In this document: positions 50,401-62,400 of the stretch, in pieces | How positions within the stretch are numbered: the first letter of the stretch is position 1 | Layout of the letters: each line of letters opens with the position of its first letter | Assembly: GCA_947458275.1 (NCBI GenBank) | Contig: CANGYR010000007.1 | Location: 62,001-126,000 of the forward strand | Direction: 5' to 3' | Length of the DNA: 64,000 bases | Source of the DNA: Chitinophagaceae bacterium | GTDB lineage: Bacteria > Bacteroidota > Bacteroidia > Chitinophagales > Chitinophagaceae | Position numbers and translations under genes: made by a program | Notes under the pieces: model-generated | What the model saw: the letters and a program-made list of their open reading frames with translations, nothing else | What the model was told of the DNA's origin: nothing | Database searches by the model: none

Positions 50401-53400
50401 TGACTGAGAGCCACTGCCGCCGTTAGCATTATAAGTTACCGTGTAGCTGTTAATCACCCACTTCGCAAATAGTGTGGTGTTTTCAGCAGGAATGGTAAAG
50501 GACGCGCTGCCAGTTGCTGCATAATTATTACCGGATCCGTCAGCTTCTGTATTCCAGCCCGAGAAGGTATAACCAGTCCTTGCCAAATTGCCTGTATTTG
50601 CACTTACGGTTTGAGATGAGCCAAAACTGTATGTGCCACCGGCTGGAGCCGTTCCTGTGCTATTGAGATTTCCACTGTAGTTCAACGTATAAGAACCGGT
50701 AGACCACTGAGCATACAAAGTGATATTATTTGCCGGCATATTAAAGTTGTCTCCTGTACCATAGTTATTACCACTACCGTTTGCTGCTGTATTCCAGCCG
50801 GCAAAGGTGTTTCCTGTTTTAGCAAGGGTATTCGGTCCGCTGACGGTTACTGTTGTGTTATAATCATAGTCAGCCTGATTGGGCGCAGATCCACCTGTAC
50901 TTCCGTTGCCATTATAAGTAATTCTATAGCTGTTGATTGACCATTCCGCATATAGAATTACGTTAGATGCATCCATAGTAAAGGACCCCGTTCCTGCGGG
51001 AAGATTTGTACCACCACCATTAGCTTGTGTATTCCAACCCAAAAATGTGTACCCGGCTCTAACTAAACTTCCTGAGTTAGACGACACAGTAACATTTGTA
51101 TTATAATTATGATTGGTTGTGGATGGCTCTGTTCCTCCTGTTGCGCCATTACCGTCATATGTAACAGAATAGCTGTTGATCGTCCACTTAGCATAAAGCG
51201 TAACATTGGAAGAAATAACAAAGGTTTCTGTTGCATTGTATGTTGAACCGGTTCCATTCGCTGCAGTATTCCAGCCGGCAAATGTGTAACCGATTCTGGC
51301 AATAGTTCCGGAATCCTTTACTGTTACTGTTGAGTTGTAGTTATAAGGACTGCTGGCATCTGGCTGAGATCCTGTGCCACCGTTATTATTGTATGTAACC
51401 GTGTAGGTGTTGATAGTCCACTGTGCATATAATGTAACATCAGAAGCGATGGAAAATGTTTCTCCCGCCTCTCGAGATGTACCACTTCCGTTAGCTGCAG
51501 TATTCCATCCGGCAAAGGTATATCCGGTTCTTATCATTGAGCCCGCACTCTTAACTGTTACCGTTGAATTATAGTTGTAAGGACTGCTGCCATCTGATTG
51601 AGAGCCGGTGCCCCCGTTATTGTCGTAAGATAGGGTATACGTATTAATTGTCCATTGAGCATAAAGGGTAACATCAGATGTTCCAATAGCAAAAGTTTGG
51701 TTGGCAGTATAGGTTGTCCCGCTGCCGTTAGCTGCCGTATTCCATCCGGCAAAAGTATAGCCGGTTTTGACTATTGTACTTTGATTTTTAACCGTTACTG
51801 TTTGATTATAAATATAATTTGTAGCGTCTGACTGACTTCCCGAAGTAGCTCCGTTATCATCATAAAAAACATTGTATGGTATGGCAGTCCATTTTGCGTA
51901 AAGGGTTACATCGGCTGCGCCCAGGTTAAACGTTTCTCCGGCAGTATAGGTTGTACCGCTGCCATTCGCTGCCGTATTCCATCCGGCAAAAGTATAGCCG
52001 GTTTTGGTGAGCGATCCTGAATTAGAAGCCGCCGTAATCTCAGTATTGTAATTGTAGTTAGTTGAAAGCTGTGGTATATCCCCTCCTGTATTTCCGTTGC
52101 CATTGTAAGCAAAGGTGTATTGATTAATTGTCCATTTAGCAAATAACGTGGTGTTTTCAGCAGGTATGATAAAGCTGGCACTTCCTGTCGCGGCATAATC
52201 AGTACCAGACCCGTCAGATTCTGTATTCCAGCCAGCGAAGGTATAACCAGTCCTTGCCAAATTGCCTGTATTTGCACTTACGGTTTGAGATGAGCCAAAA
52301 CTGTATGTGCCACCGGCTGGAGCCGTTCCTGTGCTATTGGAATTTCCACTGTAGTTCAACGTATAAGAACCGGTAGACCACTGAGCATACAAAGTGATAT
52401 TATTTGCCGGCATATTAAAGTTGTCTCCTGTACCATAGCTGGAACCGCTGCCATTCGCAGCAGTATTCCATCCGGCAAATGTGTTTCCTGTTTTAGCAAG
52501 GGAACCTGGTCCGCTCACAGTAACAGATGCATTGTAATTATAGTTCGCTGATGCGGGAGCCGATCCACTTGAATTGCCATTTCCATTATAAGTGATGGTG
52601 TAGCTATTGATGTTCCATTTCGCATATAATATTACATTGCCAGCACCCATTGTAAAGGTTCCCGTACCTGCAGTATAATTGGTGCCGGTTCCATCTTCGG
52701 CTGTATTCCATCCACCAAAAGTATATCCGGTTCTAACAAGAGTTCCAGAGTTGGCTGATACGGTAACCGTTGAATTGTAATTATGATTAGTGGAAGACGG
52801 CTCTGTTCCTCCTGTTGCGCTATTACCATCATACGTTACTGAATAACTATTGATTGTCCATTGTGCATATATGGTAACATCTGAGGTAAATGTAAAATTT
52901 TCGGCAACCAAATAAGGAGTACCACTTCCGTTGGCTGCGGTGTTCCATCCGGCAAATGAATAGCCAGTTTTCGCGAGCGAGCCGGAATCAGATATCGCTA
53001 CTGAAGTATTATAGTTCTGCGTAACAGCAGTTGGGGCAGAACCTCCTGTGTTTGTATTGCCATTATACGTTAGTGTGTAAGAGTTGATTGTCCACTGTGC
53101 ATATAATGTTACGTTTGATGTTACAGAGAAAGTAGAGGATACCGCACGTGCTGTGCCACTTCCATTAGCAGCTGTGTTCCAACCGGCAAATGTATATCCG
53201 GTTTTAGTCATAGTTCCTGCATTCTTCACCGTCACGGTTGCGTTGTACTCATAATCTGTGGCATCTGTTTGACTGCCGCTTCCTGTATTTTCATCGTAGG
53301 TTACTGTGTAGGTTTGTATTTCACCGATTGCATAATAGCCAACACCCTGTCCGGCTGGAGAGGTGATTGCTCCGGATGCAACCGTCTGCGGTGTTCCAAC

Positions 53401-56400
53401 AGACACATAAGTTCCGGCTTGATTATTGTTTGACTTGGCAATCACATGTGTGCCATTTGTCATGTCTGTTTCAGTAATGGCAAGAGTGGCTGAAGTGAAT
53501 AATGCGGTTGTAATCTCCTCAATTCTCCAGTTTCTTGCACTGAATAAAGTAGTTTTAATGGTAGTATTGTTTCCCGTTGTTGCACCAGTTGATGCAAATG
53601 TTGCGCGCACAACCGGGTTTCCTGGAGCCACTACTGATTGAAGTGTTACAGGACGATAGAAAGAAGACCCCCCGATAGGATATGTATAACTGGTTGCATT
53701 AGCAAGGGTTCTGTCCAGTGGTCCATTTACATAACTGGATGTACTACCACCGGAAATTGCACCCGTTGCTGAACTATTGATGGTTAATTTGTTTGTTGAG
53801 GTAGTGGTAAGAATACCTGAAGTTAGCGTCAGTGTACCAGCAACCGTTGTGGCTGAACCAAGGGTAACACCACCTGTACCGTTCATGGTAAGGTTATTCA
53901 CATTACCACTGAATACAGAAGCGGGCAAGGTAAGCGGGTCTGTATTGGTAAAGGTAATAGTTGAACCGGTGCTGGCATCAATCGTACCACTGGTACGCGC
54001 TATGGAGCTGCCCGAGTATGTCAATGTGTTTGTGCCTACTGTAAACGTACCATTCGTTAATGTTAATATACCGGTTACTTTTAACGCATTACCCAAAGTA
54101 ACCGTGCCTGTGGATGTACGATTGATTGTCAGGTTATTTAATACATTGGTAGTGCCGGGTGTGGTTTGATCAAACCTAACAGTACCCAATGCCCCTGTGC
54201 CTAATATAGTAAGCGAAGAACTACTGCTGCCTTTGATAAAACCGGAGCCTGTTATTCCTGATCCCACAGAGCCTTTTCCAAGAGTAAGTGTGAAATCGTT
54301 TAGATTCAGGGTGTCTGTTGTGTTGGTAAGTGTGATGGCATTACCTCCATTAGGACCTTCCACCAATAAATTGCAAAGCATGCGGATAGACCCTGAAGCT
54401 TTATCCGATACGATATAATCAATATTAAATGTGCCGGATCCGCTTACATCCTGGGTGCCTGTTCCTGTAAAGAATACAGCCCGGTTATTGGAGTTGAATG
54501 TTGCATTATCCACCAAACTGCCCGTGATTTCAAGATCACCACCACCAACTGTTGATAAAGTGACCGTGCCAGAGCTGTTGGTAAAATTAGCGCAACGCAA
54601 ACGTCCGTTGGCATCTCCCATAGAAAGTGTGCCACTATTGGTAACATTACCGGTTACCACCACCACTTGTGTGATTGGCGCTGTATTGATTTTAGCTGCG
54701 ATGGTAAGCGTACCGCTATTGCTTATATTGCCTCCAATGTACAACACAGCATCTTCTTTCGCACCCGTTGCGAAAGTAGCTCCGGATGCAATGGTAAGAG
54801 AACCATTGATAGCTCTGTTTGTGGTCGCATCACCGTTTAGTAATGTATAGAAGCCGGAGTTAATAGTTACATTATTTGGATAACCTACGGTCGATCCTAT
54901 TGTGCCTATCCCGCTGGCGCTCCACTCCGTTGAGCGGTTATAATTTGAATTATAGAGTAGGGTTGAATTAGCAGAATATCTTGGAGCGGCTGAAACAAAG
55001 CCACCATTAATTCTCAGTGTACCATCTATTGTCGGAATAGTAGTTAATGTTACCGCACCTGTATTGATGGTGAAATTATTGAAGGTAATAGCAGCACTAC
55101 CATCCACTGTTGCCGCGCCGGCAAAATTGACAGTTCCAGCTCCACGCGTAAATGTTGAATTATTGGTAAGCGTACCAGATGCTGCAATTGTTAATGTACC
55201 ACCTGCTGTCATCACAACGGATCCATTGTTAGTAACGGTAGTAGCCGTAAGCGCACCACTGGCAACGAAGGTGAGTGATTTTGTGCTGTTAATGGTTACA
55301 GATGAAGGCGCATTTGTTACAGTGCCATCCACAGTTACAGCGTGATCAATCGTCACCGTAGCTCCGGCAGTAGGCAAGGCGTTGCCTGCCCATGTACCGG
55401 TAGTATTCCAGTCACCTGTGCCTGCGGTAATATGACCCAGGAAGTTAAAGGCACTGCTGGCACTTGAACTCGCGGTCGGGTTGTTCACCACCACGGTAGT
55501 ACCACTAACGGCAGCGCCGGTATTGGCTATAGTAGCGGTAATAGACGTACTACTTTGAGCGGTTATTGTTGCACTTACGCTGTTTATACTTACAGTAGCA
55601 TTTGAAGCAAAACTGGTTCCGTTAATTGTAATCGATTGTCCGGAGTAACCTGAAGCCGCGCTGAGTGATGCAATAGACGGACTAAGCAAAGTACTCATCA
55701 CAAAGAAGTTGGAATTTCCTAATGAAATAGCACCAATTGCATTGGCCGTACCATTGATAGTTGTTCCGCTGGCGGATCCTCCGATAGATGCGTATGCGCC
55801 GCTCTGAGCGGTACTTCTTCCTATTACATTCAGAGAACCTAAAGCCGATTGGCGGGTGATATCTGCTCCACCATTTGAAAAGTTTCCTGATACAACATTC
55901 AGTTGCCAGTACTCGGATGTGCTTATTGATGAAAGAACATTTGGATTATCAATAGATCCACCGGCACTACCCGAATTAGCAGTTACCTGCAGTACCGGAC
56001 CTGTTGCTCCGGTAGTAGGATTATTCAAAGTAAATGGAAGATACGTTGAACCTGATCCTACTGGGAATGAGAAGACATTAGATGCTCCAGTCAAATTTGG
56101 AGCCAATGTTCTTCTCAACGGACCATTAACAAATGTTGTTGTAGATCCGCCTGTGACGGCATTAGTTGCTGTATTGGTTACGGTTAATGTATTTGATCCC
56201 GTGGTTAGGTTACCAGAGTTCAGATTTAAAGTGTTCGTAACAATGACTGGGGTTGAAGCAGCCAAAGAAACTCCTCCACTTGTGTTACTGATTTTAAGGA
56301 TGGCAAAGTTGTTAGATGAACCTTCCGTACCAAAAGATCCGGTGATGGTTTGCGCAGCGCCTCCCAAAAATTCCACCATTCTTGATGAAGGCGTGAAAGT

Positions 56401-59400
56401 ACCATTATTAGTAAAATTACTGCCCACATACAGATCCCCTCCGGAAGCACTTGAAAGTGTCAAACCACTGGATGCACTGATAGTGACATTTCCGTTTGCA
56501 CGTCTATACGATCCACTGGATCCAAATGACAATGTAGTATTTACTCCATTACCAATGGTTACATTTCTGGGCACACCGACTCCTGAGGCAGCATTGGCTG
56601 TCCACTCAAATCCGGCGGTATAAGTTCCTCCTGAATTATAAATCAAGGTAGAAGAAGATCCATAAGTAGGTAATTTAATATCAGCCGTTGAGCCGCCGGA
56701 CATCGTACCATTTCCACGCACATAACCATTGGAGTTAATCTGCAACGTACCATCTACTGTGAATGTGCCATATTTTACCAGAATACCTCTTTGAAGAATG
56801 AGCGTACCTCCGCTATTAACATTCACCGATACGAATTTTTTCTCATCATCATCTGTCGTTGTAGCATCACCCGTAAAAGTGGTAGTAGAACCACTTGCAA
56901 TGGCTAATGTCAAATCATTGCCAAATTCATTATCTGTTCCATAAACTCCACCTCCAGATGTAGTGCTGACAGTAAATGTTTGTGTGCTTCCGGCCATTGT
57001 AAGTGTATTTCCTCCGGTAGATTGTAAACCTCCGCTAGTAATTGTTACGTTACCGGTCAGACTTCTTGCTCCCGCAAGTTGTATCCAAGACCCATTAGTA
57101 AGCGTCAGATTAGCCGGACCACTTGTGGAAGGCCATTCCAGCGCCTGAGTTCTTCTGCTTGCAAAATTACCACCATGGTTATACTGTAAAGTAGAAGATG
57201 AACCGAATAAAGGACTTCTCGTTGCAATAGAAGAACCGCTATTAACTTGTAGCGTTCCATTGATAGTAGTACCTGTACTTGGTGTGAGTGCTCCATTAAT
57301 AGTTACGTTGTTGAATGCAACTGTACCGGTTACAGAACCTGTACCTGCAAAGGAGAAAGTACCGGCATCTGTACCAGAGGCCAGCGCACCTGATGTTTGA
57401 GCAACTAATGTATTAATGGTAACTGTATTTGCACTACCTACTGTAAGTGTACCGGATGTAAGGTTTAGGGTACCCATCGTGGTATTACCGCCCAGCGTTA
57501 CACCGCCTGATCCGTTAACGGTAAATGTAGATACTGTACCGCTGAATAAAGATGCAGGTAATGATAAAGATGACCCCGTATTTGTAAATGCAACAACAGC
57601 CGATGCGTTGCTTGCATCAATATTTCCATTGGTTCTTGAAATAGATGAACCGGAGTAAGTGAGTGTATTGGCTCCGGTAGTAAGTGTACCGTTGATAAGT
57701 GTAAGATTACCGCTGATGGTTATTGCGCTACCAAGAGTTGCAGTACCTGAACTTGTCCTGTTGAGTGTAAAGTCTGCAATTCTGTTGGTGGTACCACCAG
57801 CAGTAGCATCCAAAAACAAAGTACCCAATGCACCAGTTCCGGTGATGTTCAAATTGGAACTTGCAGAACCTGTAATGTTGTTTGTAATACTCATAGAAGC
57901 CACCGTACCGGCTAGGTTCAATGTGTTAGAACCGATACTTAATCTACCTGCAGTAAATGTTAGTGCACCATTAATAGTAGGTGAACCGGTCAAGCTAAAT
58001 CCACTTCCGTTTAAAGTCAGGTTTTGTAAAGTAGCACCTGAAATGGTTTTTGTTGTTCCTGTCATTGTGATACTTCCCGCACCAGTATGTGTAGCTGTAC
58101 CGGCGATGTTACCTCCTACAGACAAAATATTTCCGGCATCGGCAAGTGTACCAGCTGTAAGTGTAAGGTTTCCTGTTAATGATCTATTGGCCGATCCGAG
58201 CATAGTTACCGTACTACCACTGTTGTCAACGATCAGATTAGCAGGTCCACTACTAGCAGGCCATTCAATAGCGTTGGTAGTTCTTGTTCCAACATTTTTA
58301 TATTCCAACGTACTGGTTGATCCATAAGTTGGAGCTGTGGATGCAAGTGTAGCGGTACCTTGAAGTGAAAGCGTACCACTAACCGAATAAGCACCATCCG
58401 GCGTTTTTGTATTTGTACCAGTTCCGGATAAAGTTAAGTTTGTATATGCAGCTGCTCTTATAGGCTGCGCACCGGACCTTGAATACTCTACCGTTGCACT
58501 AGTACCATTTAGAGTAATGGTATTTGTTCCATCTGTATCCAGCGTAAATGGTGTAGTTCCTGTTAATCTCAGAGTACCAGTTTGAGCTCCGGATAGCAAC
58601 GAAACAGTCGCGACAGTAACAGGAGATACTACAGGATGTACAGTGGTAATATCCGTAGCAGTAACTGTACCGCTTTGGATATTAAAAGTGGGATTGATAT
58701 TACTAGTAGACTTCCTTGCTGTTAATGTTATTGTTCCTGAACAAGTAAGCGCATTAATTGAACTGGTTAGTGTGGCCGTTCTTGTAGCAGCTGCGCTTGT
58801 AGCTGACGTTGTTCCAATTCCTACGGTTGCACACGTTAAAGTTCCGCCTCCTGAAATTGTACCCGCATTATTTTGAGAAGCTGACTGTTCTACTTCCACA
58901 GATGATGAAACGGATAATTGTTGTCCGGCATCAACAGATAAAACTCCTCCTGTGCCCGTAAATGACACTTTTTTACAAGAAGCACTTGCAGTCACAGTAA
59001 CCTCATGTGTTGACGCAATAACCACATTATCAAAACTTGTCGGCACAATACCTCCCACCCACGTACCGGCACTGTTCCAGAACCCGGAAGCATTGGAAGT
59101 AATTGTTGTAGAATTCACTGGTGTTATCTCTCCTGAAGAACCGCTTGACACAAACTCTGCGCCAGTATTTGCGTAGCCGCTGAATGTGAATGCATCTAAT
59201 TGAGTTTGTCCTAACCCCGTGTTATTTGTAAAGAAAATTCTACCGGCAGTTCCCGCATTTCCTGCAGTCGTTGCCCAATTACTTACTGTAATTGTTTTTG
59301 ATCCGGTCCATGATTCTAATGCACTTGATGCAAATGTAATTGAATGACTAGTTGATGCAGCTAATGCAATGGTTGAATTTTCCTGAACCAATAATGTTGA

Positions 59401-62400
59401 AGAACTAGTGAATGTTCTGGTTGCTGTTATTCCTGTAGTTCCCAATCTACCTCCGTTTAATACTATTTTTGAAGCGAAAGTGGCATTAGCTGAAGGATTC
59501 AATCTGAGTTCACCGCTGGTGATGGTGGTGTTACCTGTATATGTGTTAGCAGAGTTTGTGAGAATGAGTGCAGCTGTAGAGAGGGTGCTATTAACAATAA
59601 TTCCTCCCGTACCGGAGATAACTCCGGAAAGAGTTAGTCCACTACCGGAAGCGGCAGTACTCGTAAAAGTAAGGTTGCCGTTTAGAGTTATGTTGGAAGA
59701 AATAGTTGGACTTGAGGTGCTTTGATTTTCAATTGTACCACCACCAGCAGCAACACTGGTCAGTGACGAGGACAATGTTCCTCCAACGCCGGTCCAATTA
59801 AATTTACCTGATGTCGTTGCTGTGCCCAAACTAAATGATCTACTTCCTAATCTTACAGAACTAGAAGTAGTCAAAGCTCCTTGAGCTATAACCCAACTTC
59901 CAGTATTGAACGAAGCTGTATTATCTGAAAATGCAATAGTAAGATTGCCGATACCAACTTTAGTAAATATAAATCCACCTGAGTTTGTTATTTGATTAGA
60001 TGTCACAGCGCTTGTACCAATAGTCAAGTCTCCACCACCACCAACACTGACATCTGAGCCGAGTGTTAATGTACCACTCCAAGTAGCACTACCTGTTGAG
60101 TTTATGAATGCACCTACGGAGGAAATTCCCGTTCCATTGATGGTAAGTGCTTCTTGCGTGGCTAAAGAATAACCATTTAAATCAAGCACCCCTCCCGAGT
60201 TTACTGTGGTTGCACCTCCAGTAGTTCCCAAAGGCGTATTTGAACCCGAACCTGCTGCTCCTAATTGTAAAGTACCTGCACTGATGGTTGTGGCGCCTGT
60301 ATAGGTACTCGCGCCCGATAAAGTAGCAGTTCCGTTTCCGTCCTTTGTAATTGTACCAGTTCCGATATTGGTTGTACCGGAAATGGCAATATTACCTGCA
60401 CCGCCAAGGGTCAGTGCAATATTCGTTGAAGCAATTGATGCTGCATTACTCAGCGTAAGAGTGCCTGCATCAGAATTAATTCTAGTAGCATTGGTGGAAA
60501 GTGTAATAGCACCGCCCCATGTATTATTACCGGAAATATTACGCAAAGAACCACCGCTTGAAATACCCGTATTATTAATCGTTAATGTTTCCGCACCAAC
60601 AGTAATCCCCCCTTGCAATTCTATTGCAGCACCGGAAGAAACCACCACACCACCGGCTGTAGTACCCGTACCCTGAGCGTTTTGAACATTGAGAATACCC
60701 GCTGTTACGTTTGTTTGACCAGTGTAAGTATTGGTTCCGCTGGCAACCATTTTACCAGCACCAGCTTTATCGAGTGTAAACGCACCACTTATCACGCCAC
60801 TCACCGTTAAGTCAGTAGCCGCATTTGTATCATCAGCAACCGTTATGGTTCTGTTGGTACCCAATGCTACCGGACAAGAAATAGTTGCGCCATTTGCTCC
60901 GAAGCCTGAGTTGACTGTAATATTTCCACCAAGTGTAAGCGTGCCGGATGATCCACTTATAGTAGAACCAGTTGCACCGGTTTCAACAACAACAGAAGAT
61001 GGAGAGCCGATATTGAAAGTTGATAAAGCTAAAGTAGTACCGGCACGAACTGTAAGTGTGCTATTCACAGTTTTATTGCTGTTCAATGTAACATTGGTGC
61101 CGCTATTTTGGATAGTTACGTTGGGCACATTTGTTGTTGGCCATTCAATACTTGATGCAGTATAATTACCTCCATTATTATAAACAAGTGTGCCACTAGC
61201 TCCGTAAGTAGCTGCAGCACTTCCGGAATTCATATAGCCATTAGCATTAATTTGAAGAGTACCATTAACAGTAAAGGTTCCGTAACGACAAAACAAACCT
61301 CTACTCAGGCCTAATGTAGCACCTGAATTTACATTTACGGTAATGAATTTTTTATCAGCATCTGAAGTTGTAGTTGCATTTCCATCTAATGTGATAATTC
61401 CGCCGGAGACAGTTAGCGTCAAATCATTACCTGAACCGGCATCTGTTCCCGTTACCGTACCTCCGTTCGTATTATTAATTTGTAAGGTTCCGGTACCATC
61501 AGCGCCACTCATAGTAAGCGTCTGTGCTCCTGAAGTTCTAAAGTCACCATTGTTAACTACAAGGTTTCTCCTAACTGTAATTCCGGTGCTTAAAGTAGTT
61601 GTTGTACTTCCACCATTTACGGTATAATCATATAAAGTTGTCGGTTGAGTATTATTATAACCAAAAGTTGCTCTGGTTTCAAAAGACTGGTAGTTAGAAC
61701 TGAAAGGGTTTGTTGTTCCTGAGTTTGTCGTATTAACAACTGTTTGATAAAAATAAAAACGAGGAGATGCGGCATTACCACTTGGATTACCTGTTGCTGG
61801 TCTTACATCATAAATACCCGTAGAATAAGCACAAAATCCTACCCAGTTAAATGCAGTTGGTCTACCAGGTAAAAGTGAACCTGTAGTCCAGGGAAATCTA
61901 ATTGTACGTGTAGGACTTCCACTTGTACCCACATTTCCTGATGAAATATCTACCTCTGTATTCCATCCACCAGATCCATTTCTTGTTGAATAACCTAAAT
62001 AAGTTGGAGTAATAACCAATCGTATATCTGCTCTGAAGGGTAATGTTCCCGTAACACCATAATCGGTTGTTGTCGTAAGGTTACCATTGCTGTTGGTCCC
62101 TCCGGAAACACCCCCATTTGCAGGTGATAAGGGATCAATATCAAGATATACAAAACACGCCTCACCTGCAGCACCTCCGGTTTTTCCAATGTATAGATAA
62201 GTATTATCCCAGCCCATAAACCATGGAGTTGAGTTACCGTACGAACCAAAAGTAGCATCTGTTGGTGTACTTGTTAATGTTGGGGCGGATGATAAAAACT
62301 GAGCACTTGCAAATCTTGAAAAGAAACTAAAAATAACGAGAACTAAAATAAATTTCACATTTAATTTCTTCAAAGTATTTGCCTTAAAACCAGCATTCAC

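Larger units (their letters stand above)
49525..53315 (-). repeat. 16 tandem InlB B-repeats (~79 aa/~237 bp each) inside the giant gene
   Basis: Recurring pattern SYTVTYNGNG..GGSxP...YNYNxxVTVxxxGxLxKTGYTFAGWNTAANGSGTxYxAGxTFxxxxxVTLYAQW; last unit divergent. Coordinates approximate. Confidence 0.88.

Noticed and set aside
51063-52832. Minus-strand ORFs in another frame (e.g. 51906-52277, 51063-51302)
   Set aside because: Out-of-frame translations of the InlB repeats; they recur with the repeat period.
53426-61627. Long plus-strand ORFs (e.g. 55856-56623, 57659-58327, 60731-61165) inside the giant gene
   Set aside because: They are antisense shadows of an S/T/G/N-rich repetitive ORF; products are V/P/L-rich low-complexity with no start/RBS logic or domains.
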